DNA of 29,228 bases from a virus: positions 1 through 29,228 of the IMG/VR virus record IMGVR_UViG_3300044730_000517; one strand, written 5' to 3'. The position numbers and the translations under genes were made by a program. This document shows positions 6,388 through 12,909 of this stretch, piece by piece (positions within the stretch are counted from its first letter, which is position 1; each line of letters begins with the position of its first letter). The notes beneath the pieces are model-generated. The model ran no database searches, was not told where the DNA came from, and worked only from the letters and a program-made list of their open reading frames with translations.

Positions 6388-6915
6388 ATGAAACATTTAT
6401 TTAAATCGTTGGCAGCCTTCCAACAAGAAGTACCCGTAATTCACAAAGGTACGCAAGGCTTTGGGTATAGTTACGCAGATTTACCCGCTATCTTTGAAAA
6501 GATTAATCCGCTTTTAGCTAAACACGGATTAGGCTTTACGCAGTTGCTTAATTCTAAAGAGGGTGAAAACTATTTAGTAACCGTACTTTTTCACGTAGAA
6601 ACGGGAGAATCTATCGAAAGCACTACCTTAATACCACAAGTTGAACTTAAAGGTATGAACTCTTATCAATCTTTCGGAAGCGGTTGTACTTATTTTCGTC
6701 GTTACTGCCTATCTTCTATTTGCGGATTAGTTACGGACAAAGATACGGACGCTTCGGGAGAACAAGTAAAACACGAACCAAAGAAACCTAATATTGACCA
6801 AAAGCGATTAGGTAAGGCTTTAGAAGCGATCGCAGAAGGTAAATACACTAAAGACGAACTATTAGCAAACTTTAGTTTAACTGATTCACAAATAAAATTA
6901 CTAGAAAACGTATGA
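6388..6915 (+). CDS. erf: ERF family single-strand annealing protein
   Basis: A 175-residue ERF-type recombinase (P22 Erf superfamily), which anneals complementary single strands during recombination-dependent replication and end joining. Diagnostic blocks are YSYADLPAIFEKINPLLAKH (about 28-47), followed by GLGFTQ, and the C-terminal core YQSFGSGCTYFRRYCLSSIC with GLVTDKD. A short charged linker and helical tail complete it. Its stop overlaps the exonuclease start by ATGA, the usual pairing of an annealing protein and a 5'-3' exonuclease. Confidence 0.92.
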   Translation: MKHLFKSLAAFQQEVPVIHKGTQGFGYSYADLPAIFEKINPLLAKHGLGFTQLLNSKEGENYLVTVLFHVETGESIESTTLIPQVELKGMNSYQSFGSGCTYFRRYCLSSICGLVTDKDTDASGEQVKHEPKKPNIDQKRLGKALEAIAEGKYTKDELLANFSLTDSQIKLLENV

Positions 6916-7583
6916 AAGTCCGATGTTCTCAAATTGGTAAGATAATGACTAACCCCCGCAAGTCGGGGGAAGTCCTAAGCCAAACAGCAAAAACGTACGT
7001 ACAAGACCTTGTCTTATTAGAAAAGTACGGAATCCGTAAAGAATTTAGTTCACGTTACACTGATAAAGGTAACGAAGTAGAAGACCTTTCAATAGCGTTA
7101 GTTAACGAGGTGTTGAATTACAAGTTTATATATAAAAACGATGAACATTTTAACAACGAATGGTTAACGGGTACTCCCGACGTAAACACGGACGAAGTAT
7201 TAATAGACGTTAAAAGTTCTTGGGATGCTTCTACGTTTCCGTTCTTCGAAACTGAAATACCAAACAAAGATTATTATTATCAGTTGCAAGGGTATATGTG
7301 GTTAACGGGTAAAACGGAATCAGTGTTAGCTTATTGTTTGATCGACACCCCGTTAGAAATGGTAGAAGACGAAGTAAGACGCGCTCACTGGAAACTACAT
7401 TTAATCGACGAAAATACGGAAGTAAGAAACGAAATAGAATCTAAGCACAAATTTAGCCATATACCAAACAACCGTAGGGTTAAATACTGGTTCGTTCAAC
7501 GCGACGAACAAGTTATAGAACAAATCAAAGAACGCGTAGAGTTATGCCGCGAATACTATAATCTATTAATGAAAACGATATGA
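6912..7583 (+). CDS. YqaJ/lambda-exonuclease-type PD-(D/E)XK nuclease
   Basis: A 223-residue nuclease of the RecB/YqaJ type. Visible active-site blocks are GNEVEDLS (conserved acidic residues 55 and 57), WLTGTPD (Asp90), LIDVKSSW (Asp99 and Lys101) and the downstream YYYQLQGYMW (121-130) with the conserved Gln and Tyr. It would resect DNA ends to give single strands for the ERF protein, with which its start codon overlaps. Length and layout are normal for the family. Confidence 0.88.
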   Translation: MKVRCSQIGKIMTNPRKSGEVLSQTAKTYVQDLVLLEKYGIRKEFSSRYTDKGNEVEDLSIALVNEVLNYKFIYKNDEHFNNEWLTGTPDVNTDEVLIDVKSSWDASTFPFFETEIPNKDYYYQLQGYMWLTGKTESVLAYCLIDTPLEMVEDEVRRAHWKLHLIDENTEVRNEIESKHKFSHIPNNRRVKYWFVQRDEQVIEQIKERVELCREYYNLLMKTI

Positions 7584-7792
7584 ACATAACACACGAAAAC
7601 GAAATAAAACACGAAGACACTATTCTAGTTTCGGTAATGACAAAATACCACGAACGAAGTAAACGCGGAATACGAAAATACGGAACAAACCTAGATAGAA
7701 AAGACGTTGATTTATTAGGGTGGTTAAACCACTTACAAGAGGAACTAATGGACGCTACTCTATACATTGAAAAACTAAAAAAAGAAATATGA
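7580..7792 (+). CDS. Small MazG-like or phage-conserved helical protein, 70 aa
   Basis: Start overlaps the exonuclease stop (ATGA). The 70-residue product contains KRGIRKYGTNLDRKDVDLLG followed by WLNHLQEELMDATLYIEKL. The EELMD pattern (E-E-x-x-D) resembles the metal-binding helix of all-alpha NTP pyrophosphatases (MazG/dUTPase-2), and such short proteins are common in phage early regions. Too small for a full MazG domain unless it oligomerises; function otherwise unknown. Confidence 0.6.
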   Translation: MNITHENEIKHEDTILVSVMTKYHERSKRGIRKYGTNLDRKDVDLLGWLNHLQEELMDATLYIEKLKKEI

Positions 7793-8034
7793 AACAAACA
7801 GCAGTAGAGTGGTATGCTGAAGAAGCAATGCGATTAGAAATAAAAAAAATAAAAGGTAATATATCAGTTTATCAAATGCTTAATGAATTATCTAATGTTT
7901 TAAACCAAGCCAAAGAGATGGAGAAGCAGCAGATAGTTGATGCCTTTGGAGTTGGTTGTCAAGTTGAATCAACAAGACTAATAGGATATCACAAAATGGC
8001 AGAACAATACTACAACGAAACCTTTAAGGGGTAA
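7789..8034 (+). CDS. Conserved phage protein with KEMEKQQIVDA motif, 81 aa
   Basis: Overlaps the previous stop by ATGA. The product begins MKQTAVEWYAEEAMRLE and contains AKEMEKQQIVDAF, a pairing I recall from many short Bacteroidota phage proteins of unknown function. Predicted all-helical. The stop codon lies inside the first copy of a 19-base direct repeat (8025-8043). No enzymatic motif visible. Confidence 0.7.
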   Translation: MKQTAVEWYAEEAMRLEIKKIKGNISVYQMLNELSNVLNQAKEMEKQQIVDAFGVGCQVESTRLIGYHKMAEQYYNETFKG

Positions 8035-8074
8035 AAATTGCCCTCGATTAACAATAAGGGGTAAAAATTGCCCC
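8025..8074 (+). repeat. Tandem hairpin-forming direct repeat
   Basis: TAAGGGGTAAAAATTGCCC occurs twice, at 8025-8043 and 8055-8073, 19 of 19 bases identical with a 30-base period. Each copy can fold into a 7-bp hairpin GGGGTAA-AAA-TTGCCCC (the first with an outer G-T wobble). The first copy contains the stop codon of the upstream gene; the pair occupies most of the 60-base gap before 8095. No T-tract follows, so they look like protein-binding sites or RNA-processing hairpins rather than terminators. Confidence 0.8.
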
Positions 8075-8094
8075 ATTAACTAAATAGAAATGAT

Positions 8095-8316
8095 ATGAAA
8101 GCAACACTTGAATTTAACTTACCCGACGAAGAAGCGGAATACTATTGCGCCACTAAAGGACAAGCTATGTTAAACGTTCTTTGGGAAATGCAAGCGGAAC
8201 TACGTAAACTATGGAAATACGAAGAACTAAACGCAGATGAACAATTAATAGTTGAACGCATACGAGAAACGTTTTTTAATAGCCTACAAGAACACGAAAT
8301 AAACTTAAATAAATAA
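8095..8316 (+). CDS. Conserved early phage protein, 73 aa
   Basis: First gene after the tandem hairpins, ATG in AATGATATGAAAGC. The product begins MKATLEFNLPDEEAEYYCAT and is acidic and mostly helical; this opening (MKATLEFNLP) is common among small phage proteins in recombination or replication clusters, but I know of no assigned function. No metal or nucleotide-binding motif visible. Confidence 0.7.
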   Translation: MKATLEFNLPDEEAEYYCATKGQAMLNVLWEMQAELRKLWKYEELNADEQLIVERIRETFFNSLQEHEINLNK

Positions 8317-8319
8317 CAA

Positions 8320-8559
8320 ATGGAAACAAAAAACAACACTGGCGCAATTTTTAAGAACGACAAAAAACAAAAGGAAACACACCCCGATTACCGAGGTAAA
8401 GTAAACGTAAACGGAAAAGAAATGGAAATAGCGCTTTGGTTTAAGGAATCCAGTAAAGGAACGAAGTATTTTTCGTGTTCATTTAGTGAGCCTTATGTGA
8501 ACGAAACACCGAAACAAGTTCACACGCAAATAATAGAAAAAGACGATTTACCCTTTTAA
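8320..8559 (+). CDS. Small DUF736-like protein with SSB-like acidic tip
   Basis: A 79-residue protein with GAIFKNDKKQKETHPDYRGK, NVNGKEMEIALWFKES and TKYFSCSFSEPY blocks. These suggest a small beta-barrel of the type seen in DUF736-like proteins. It ends in KDDLPF, very like the acidic C-terminal tip (DDDIPF) by which bacterial SSB proteins recruit partners. Together with the nearby ERF and exonuclease genes this suggests a single-stranded-DNA-binding or recombination accessory protein. The binding role is inferred. Confidence 0.6.
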   Translation: METKNNTGAIFKNDKKQKETHPDYRGKVNVNGKEMEIALWFKESSKGTKYFSCSFSEPYVNETPKQVHTQIIEKDDLPF

Positions 8560-8561
8560 GT

Positions 8562-8771
8562 ATGTTTATAGACGATAATAGTTTACGCAAGGAGTTAAAG
8601 GAAATTCTTCTTACGAAAACACGAAACCAAGTTGTAAAGGAAATAAAGTCCAAAGGCTTAAAGATGCATCAGTATACAATAGATCGCTTTTTAAGTGGCG
8701 CACTGGTAAGTATAAAAACTTTAAGAACTTTAGACGAATACGTTTACCGAACTCAAAAAGGTTTTAAGTAA
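8562..8771 (+). CDS. Small helix-turn-helix protein, 69 aa
   Basis: Last gene of the early region. The segment VVKEIKSKGLKMHQYTIDRF followed by LSGALVSIKTLRTLDEYV resembles a helix-turn-helix of the XRE type, where 'TI-RFL-G--VS-KTL--LD' spans the recognition helix and its packing helix. It may be a transcription regulator of early or late genes. The protein has only the DNA-binding unit, with no oligomerisation or peptidase domain, so it is not a typical lysogenic repressor. A strong terminator follows 6 bases after the stop. Confidence 0.6.
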   Translation: MFIDDNSLRKELKEILLTKTRNQVVKEIKSKGLKMHQYTIDRFLSGALVSIKTLRTLDEYVYRTQKGFK

Positions 8772-8777
8772 AGAAAT

Positions 8778-8804
8778 ACCCCGCCTTAACACGTGGGGTT
8801 TTTT
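8778..8804 (+). terminator. Intrinsic terminator closing the early region
   Basis: ACCCCGC (8778-8784) pairs with GTGGGGT (8793-8799) across an 8-base loop, including one G-T wobble, and is followed by T residues to 8804. It separates the early region from the sigma-factor promoter. Confidence 0.9.
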
Positions 8805-8809
8805 GTGAA

Positions 8810-8841
8810 TTGTTATGTTTAGAAATTAATTATTATATTTG
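8810..8841 (+). promoter_or_regulatory. Promoter of the sigma factor/late region, Bacteroidota type
   Basis: TTG at 8810-8812 and TATATTTG at 8834-8841 with 21 bp between them match the host consensus. Transcription should start near 8848, giving a leader of only about 10 bases before the ATG at 8858. Confidence 0.82.
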
Positions 8842-8857
8842 ACAACAAACTAAGCAA

Positions 8858-9391
8858 ATGGAATGGCTTAAAATAGTTGCAAAAGATCACAAAGAATGGG
8901 TTAAACTCGTTCAAAGTTTCGGCGAAGATTTCTTTGCTGAAGACATAGTACAAGAATCTTATCTTAGATTGCATAAGTATTGCAAACCCGAAAACATTAT
9001 ACAAGATGGGCAAATTAATAAAGGTTTTATGTATTTCGTTCTCCGTAATCTTTACTTATTACACGTTAAAAGCGAAAAAAAGAATGCAATGGTAAGCCTT
9101 AACGAGTTAGCGGTATTAAAAGACGAACCAACCAACCTAACTAAAGAAGAAGCCTATACGAGGTTACTCAGTAAGATACACGAAGAAGTTGATTCGTGGC
9201 ACTGGTATGACAAACAACTATTCACGATCTATAAAGACACGGATTTATCAATAAGGGATATAGCTAAAGAAACTACGATTAGTTCTAGTTCAATTTTTAA
9301 CACGTTAAAAAACTGCAAAAGCAAAGTAAGAACAAAGTTTAAAGAAGATTACGAGGACTACAAAAACGAAGATTACGAATTAATTAAATAA
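8858..9391 (+). CDS. RNA polymerase sigma factor, ECF-like
   Basis: A 177-residue sigma-70 family protein. A region 2-like helix pair lies at about residues 25-72 (FFAEDIVQESYLRLHKY, then GFMYFVLRNLYLLHVKSEKK). A region 4 helix-turn-helix lies at about 115-160 (LSIRDIAKETTISSSSIFNT). The linker is short, as in ECF sigma factors. It would direct host RNA polymerase to phage promoters, most simply those of late genes, since it lies immediately before the terminase and structural genes. Its own promoter looks host-type. The acidic Tyr-rich tail (YEDYKNEDYE) is unusual. An alternative is a sigma-like regulator without core polymerase function. Confidence 0.8.
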   Translation: MEWLKIVAKDHKEWVKLVQSFGEDFFAEDIVQESYLRLHKYCKPENIIQDGQINKGFMYFVLRNLYLLHVKSEKKNAMVSLNELAVLKDEPTNLTKEEAYTRLLSKIHEEVDSWHWYDKQLFTIYKDTDLSIRDIAKETTISSSSIFNTLKNCKSKVRTKFKEDYEDYKNEDYELIK

Positions 9392-9395
9392 CGTT

Positions 9396-9578
9396 ATGAA
9401 ACACGTATTAAAAGTATTGAACGAAGAATTAAAGCAGCGTAAAATCAGAGCGCACGAATGGTACGAAAGGTATAATAAACTTTACGAGGATTACCACGAC
9501 TTAAAAAAGGAAAACGAAATACTAAGAAACGACTTATTTGAACTAAGTCAAGATTACTTTAAGAATAAAAATAAATAA
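9396..9578 (+). CDS. Short coiled-coil protein, 60 aa
   Basis: ATG in TAACGTTATGAAAC, 4 bases after the sigma-factor stop. All 60 residues are charged and helical (MKHVLKVLNEELKQRKIRAH, then LKKENEILRNDLFELSQDYF), with heptad-like leucines. This looks like a single coiled coil. Function unknown; a dimeric partner of the sigma factor or terminase is a possibility from position only. Confidence 0.65.
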   Translation: MKHVLKVLNEELKQRKIRAHEWYERYNKLYEDYHDLKKENEILRNDLFELSQDYFKNKNK

Positions 9579-9580
9579 CT

Positions 9581-9973
9581 ATGGCACGACCAAAGAAAAA
9601 ACAAGCCGAAGGACTAGGCGATACGGTAGAAAACATTTTAGAAGTTACTGGAATAGCAAAAGTAGCAAAGTGGGCAATGGGCGAAGATTGCGGATGCGAA
9701 GAACGTAAGCAAAAGTTAAACGACCTTTGGAGATACACTAAACCCGAATGCCTAACGGAAGACGAATACACCTACTTAGATGAATTCTTTAAGAAAGGTA
9801 GAAATTCAGTTTCACCCAGTGAGCAAAGAGAACTACTTAAGATTTACAACCGAGTATTAAAACAAAGAATGCAACCTACTTCGTGCGGTTCTTGTCTACG
9901 GGAAGTTGTGAACAAATTAAACAAACTTTACGCCATATATAAAGACGAACAAGAAAATGGGAAGACCGAATAA
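9581..9973 (+). CDS. Cys-containing conserved protein upstream of terminase, 130 aa
   Basis: The product starts MARPKKKQAEGLGDTVENIL and has CGCEERKQKLN (about residues 37-47) and SCGSCLREVVNKLNKLY near the C-terminus. Two CxC/CxxC-type pairs could hold one zinc ion. Proteins with a GLGDTVE-like start and a CGCE-R motif are, as I recall, common next to terminase genes in Bacteroidota phages. It overlaps terS by 17 bases. The packaging link is by position. Confidence 0.65.
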   Translation: MARPKKKQAEGLGDTVENILEVTGIAKVAKWAMGEDCGCEERKQKLNDLWRYTKPECLTEDEYTYLDEFFKKGRNSVSPSEQRELLKIYNRVLKQRMQPTSCGSCLREVVNKLNKLYAIYKDEQENGKTE

Positions 9974-10397
9974 AATACATAGTCCCGAACACCTTTGGGA
10001 ACTATTCAGCGATTATAAAAGCCAAGTAAAAAACAACCCTATCTTAAAACACACTTTCGTAGGTAAGGAAGGAAGAAGCGAATACAGTGAACTAGAACGA
10101 CCTCTAACCATAGAAGGCTTTGAATGTTACTGCGCTGATTTAGGGATTATAGGCGATTTAAGCCACTATTTCGCGAATACGAATAATAGATACAAACGCT
10201 TTTTAACTATCGTTACGCGCATACGTAAGGAAGTAAGAAACGACCAAATAGGCGGGGGTATGGCAGGAATCTATAATTCAAGCATAACCGCACGACTAAA
10301 TAACCTAGTCGAAAAGAAGGAAATTACCAACGTAGAGCAACCGCTATTTTTAGATGTTTCAGAAAACGACAGCGATAAACAAGATACTGAATCTTAA
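9957..10397 (+). CDS. terS: Terminase small subunit
   Basis: A 146-residue protein starting MGRPNKIHSPEHLWELFSDY, with LKHTFVGKEG and ERPLTIEGFECYCADLG blocks typical of a small terminase family of Bacteroidota phages. The middle (IGDLSHYFANTNNRYKRFL) is helical and the tail is acidic. It recognises packaging sites on phage DNA and hands them to the large subunit. It overlaps terL by 44 bases, which supports the assignment. Confidence 0.8.
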   Translation: MGRPNKIHSPEHLWELFSDYKSQVKNNPILKHTFVGKEGRSEYSELERPLTIEGFECYCADLGIIGDLSHYFANTNNRYKRFLTIVTRIRKEVRNDQIGGGMAGIYNSSITARLNNLVEKKEITNVEQPLFLDVSENDSDKQDTES

Positions 10398-11514
10398 GAA
10401 ACGGATTAAGATTATTCAAGGGGGAACTTCGGCGGGTAAGACGTTTGGAATTCTTCCTGTATTAATTGACAAGGCCGCACGACACGAAGGAATCGAAATA
10501 AGCGTAGTTGCAGAAACAATACCCCATTTAAGACGGGGTGCGCTCAAAGATTTCTTAAAGATAATGAAATGGACGGGTAGATTCTTCGAAGATAGGTTTA
10601 ACAAATCGTTACTCCGTTATGAGTTCGCAAATGGTTCGGTTATAGAATTCTTTTCCGCAGATGACTCAAGTAAACTACGTGGTGCAAGGCGCGACATTCT
10701 TTATATAAACGAATGTAATAACGTTACGTTTGATTCTTACAACGAGTTAGCTATACGAACACGTAAGGAAGTTTACCTAGATTTCAACCCGTCTAATGAA
10801 TTTTGGGTACACAAAGAATTAAAAGACGAACCCGATTCGGACTTTTTAATCTTAACTTACAAGGATAACGAAGCCTTAGACCAAAGCATTATAGACCAAA
10901 TCGAAAAGAACAAAGAAAAGGCAAAGACGTCTAGTTATTGGGCTAACTGGTGGAAGGTTTACGGGGAAGGCCAATTAGGAATGTTAGAAGGGGTGGTATT
11001 CTCAAATTGGAAAACAATAGACACGATACCAAAAGAAGCAAAGTTACTCGGGATAGGGTTGGATTTTGGTTATACGAACGATCCGACTGCGATAATAGAA
11101 ATATACAACTACAACGGCCAACGAATTGTAAACGAATTAGTTTACCAAACGGGTTTACTTAATAGCGATATAGCGAAACTTCTACCAAAACACGTTATAG
11201 TTTACGCGGATTCTTCCGAACCCAAAAGTATAGACGAAATAAAACGTTTTGGTGTAACGATTAAAGGAGTAACCAAAGGTAAGGACTCGATAAACTACGG
11301 GATAGATGTAATTCAGCGTAACGAATACTTAGTAACGTCAAACAGCAGTAATTTAATCAAAGAATTACGCGCGTACGTTTGGGACACTGACAAACAAGGC
11401 AACCGACTAAACAAACCAATAGATTTTAATAACCACGCTATCGATGCGTTTAGATACCACGAAATGGAAACTCTAGGGATAGGCTCAAACTACGGAAGCT
11501 ATGCAATACGATAA
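10354..11514 (+). CDS. terL: Terminase large subunit
   Basis: A 386-residue packaging motor ATPase-nuclease. Walker A is GGTSAGKT (23-30); Walker B is DILYINE (114-120) with catalytic Glu120; coupling motif LDFNPSNEF (142-150). The RNase H-like nuclease shows GLDFGY (Asp237), YADSSEP (Asp286) and NHAIDAFRYHE (Asp364), the three acidic metal ligands. The ATG at 10354 lies inside terS and leaves 22 residues before Walker A, which is short but usual in this group. All active-site motifs are intact. Confidence 0.96.
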   Translation: MFQKTTAINKILNLKKRIKIIQGGTSAGKTFGILPVLIDKAARHEGIEISVVAETIPHLRRGALKDFLKIMKWTGRFFEDRFNKSLLRYEFANGSVIEFFSADDSSKLRGARRDILYINECNNVTFDSYNELAIRTRKEVYLDFNPSNEFWVHKELKDEPDSDFLILTYKDNEALDQSIIDQIEKNKEKAKTSSYWANWWKVYGEGQLGMLEGVVFSNWKTIDTIPKEAKLLGIGLDFGYTNDPTAIIEIYNYNGQRIVNELVYQTGLLNSDIAKLLPKHVIVYADSSEPKSIDEIKRFGVTIKGVTKGKDSINYGIDVIQRNEYLVTSNSSNLIKELRAYVWDTDKQGNRLNKPIDFNNHAIDAFRYHEMETLGIGSNYGSYAIR

Positions 11515-11683
11515 AACTAACGATATGCAGGTAATGATTTCTCGCGTAGAGCAATACATTTACGAGCGTACTGGCAAAAAGGTTCGAATAGTATTAAATA
11601 ATATGGCGCGGTTTCCTATTCACTTTGAAATGCTAATTAAAGCACACGAACACGTTATGAATTACAAAAACACGAATAAATAA
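11501..11683 (+). CDS. Small protein after terminase, 60 aa
   Basis: Overlaps terL by 14 bases; a second in-frame ATG at 11525 is an alternative start. The product contains QVMISRVEQYIYERTGKKVR and FEMLIKAHEHVMNYKN, predicted helical with one short strand. No motif recognised. Tight packing between terL and the chaperone gene suggests a structural or assembly role. Confidence 0.65.
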   Translation: MQYDKTNDMQVMISRVEQYIYERTGKKVRIVLNNMARFPIHFEMLIKAHEHVMNYKNTNK

Positions 11684-11693
11684 TTATAAGTAT

Positions 11694-12425
11694 ATGAAGT
11701 TAGATATAACTATACCAAGTTCAATTAGTGAAATCCCTTTAGTACACTATCAAAAGTTTCTAAAGTTGCAAAAATCTTCCAACGACGAAGAATTTGTAGC
11801 GCAGAAAATGATAGAGATATTTTGCGGTATTCAGTTAAAGGACGTTGTTAAAATGAAACTAACAAGCGTTAACGAACTGATTGTACACTTTCAAACTATA
11901 TTCGCGGAACGTCCGAAGTTTAAACCTACGTTTAAGATAGGCGAAATAGAATTCGGATTTATTCCCGACCTAGAGAATATAAGTTTCGGCGAATACGTCG
12001 ATTTAGATAACTACCTTTCGAAGTGGGAAGATTTCCACAAAGCTATGGCGGTAATGTACCGACCTATCAAAATACGGAATAAAGATAAATACGAAATAAT
12101 CGAATACACGGGAGCGGGCGAATACTCCGAACTAATGGAGTTCGCGCCAATGGACGTAGCGATAGCGGCTTCGGTTTTTTTTTGGACTTTAGGAAGCGAG
12201 TTGTTAAGCGCTACCCTAAATTATTTGGAGAACCAACTGAGAACGATGAACGAGAACGAACAAGCGACTTTAGCGCACGAACTCAATTCGGGAAAAAGTG
12301 GGGTTGGTATTCAAGCATCTATGGACTCGCTAAAGGCGACCTTACAAAATACGACGAAGTTACTAAATACGGATTATTTAAATGTCTTACCTATCTTACC
12401 TTCGAAGCGGAAAAGAACGAAATAG
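11694..12425 (+). CDS. Tail assembly chaperone-like protein (frame-0 product)
   Basis: A 243-residue protein starting MKLDITIPSSISEIPLVHYQ. The N-terminal half is helical (binding-like), followed by FGFIPDLENISFGEYVDLDN and a region MDVAIAASVFFWTLGSELLS. The C-terminus is rich in Lys and Arg (PSKRKRTK). I recall relatives in Bacteroidota phages described only as hypothetical. A -1 reading frame without a usable start is nested in its last third and encodes a conserved-looking module; together with the slippery site at 12290 this resembles the G/GT tail-assembly chaperones of siphophages. The chaperone role is inferred from that frameshift layout. Confidence 0.65.
   Translation: MKLDITIPSSISEIPLVHYQKFLKLQKSSNDEEFVAQKMIEIFCGIQLKDVVKMKLTSVNELIVHFQTIFAERPKFKPTFKIGEIEFGFIPDLENISFGEYVDLDNYLSKWEDFHKAMAVMYRPIKIRNKDKYEIIEYTGAGEYSELMEFAPMDVAIAASVFFWTLGSELLSATLNYLENQLRTMNENEQATLAHELNSGKSGVGIQASMDSLKATLQNTTKLLNTDYLNVLPILPSKRKRTK
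12290..12296 (+). promoter_or_regulatory. Probable -1 ribosomal frameshift site G GGA AAA
   Basis: In the frame of the gene at 11694 the bases read G GGA AAA, a canonical X-XXY-YYZ slippery heptamer and one base different from the lambda G/T site (GGGAAAG). A slip here continues directly into the -1 frame ORF that lacks its own start. No well-placed downstream hairpin is evident. Confidence 0.75.
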
Positions 12426-12454
12426 AAATGTTAGAAATTAAAAAGAAATACTAA
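12296..12454 (+). CDS. -1 frame extension of the chaperone gene (GT-like module)
   Basis: After a -1 slip at 12290-12296, translation continues for 52 codons in the new frame, beginning KWGWYSSIYGLAKGD and going on through LTYLTFEAEKNEIEM. The fusion would be 253 residues (201 from the frame of 11694 plus 52). This frame is open from 12089 and has no ATG before codon 46 of the module; a TTG at 12182 is the only other early start. The protein-like module starts almost exactly at the slip site and ends with TAATG overlapping the next gene. WGWY-SIY-LAKGD-type sequences are familiar to me from other Bacteroidota phages. Internal initiation at a weak start is the alternative. Confidence 0.7.
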   Translation, partial: KWGWYSSIYGLAKGDLTKYDEVTKYGLFKCLTYLTFEAEKNEIEMLEIKKKY

Positions 12455-12909
12455 TGAATGGTTATTACTCACTTTTAAACGAACTTAGAACACACTTTAA
12501 CAACGACCCGTTAGTAAACACTGTATCGCAAGGTTCGATATTTAACGTGGACTTAGGCAAGCAAACTATTTTTCCGTTGGTTCATATAATTGTAAACCAA
12601 GTTACTTTTAATGACAACGTAATGACTGCGAACGTTACTTTAATGGCTATGGATAACGTAAGCCAACGAAAAGAAGAAGCGCCCGACTCGTTCGAAACTG
12701 CGGATAACGAAATAGATGTTTTAAATACGCAGTTAGCAATTCTTAACCGCGCGTTTGAGATGCTTAAACACGGGAATATTTGGGATAACCTTTACCACTT
12801 AAATGGAGCGCCTACGTGCGAGCCTTTTATAGAACGCTTCGAAAATTATTTAGCGGGTTGGGCTATGACATTCGACGTTGATTTCCCTAACGATATGACT
12901 ATTTGTTAA
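12454..12909 (+). CDS. Tail completion/terminator-like protein, 151 aa
   Basis: Starts on the stop of the frameshift extension (TAATG). The 151-residue product has an N-terminal helix (YYSLLNELRTHFNNDPLV), several beta strands (FPLVHIIVNQVTFNDNVMTA) and ends in FDVDFPNDMTIC. The mixed alpha/beta pattern with an N-terminal helix and its place between terminase and tail genes fit a tail terminator or neck protein. The assignment is by position and predicted structure, not a clear motif. Confidence 0.6.
   Translation: MNGYYSLLNELRTHFNNDPLVNTVSQGSIFNVDLGKQTIFPLVHIIVNQVTFNDNVMTANVTLMAMDNVSQRKEEAPDSFETADNEIDVLNTQLAILNRAFEMLKHGNIWDNLYHLNGAPTCEPFIERFENYLAGWAMTFDVDFPNDMTIC

Noticed and set aside
8562-8771. 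The small HTH protein as a lysogeny repressor
   Set aside because: There is no divergent promoter arrangement, no integrase and no dimerisation domain; a lytic regulator is more likely.
10950-11162. Overlapping plus-strand frame of 70 codons inside terL
   Set aside because: It lies wholly within the intact terminase gene in another frame, is Arg-rich in the manner of chance frames, and has no independent start context.
12327-12339. Small hairpin TCGC-TAAAG-GCGA downstream of the slip site as a frameshift stimulator
   Set aside because: It has only four pairs and begins 30 bases after the slip site, too far and too weak for the usual stimulator position.
12182-12454. Independent gene starting with TTG at 12182
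   Set aside because: The start is a weak codon at the edge of a T9 run, the first 38 residues look random and basic, and the protein-like part begins at the GGGAAAA slip site; frameshifting explains the frame better.
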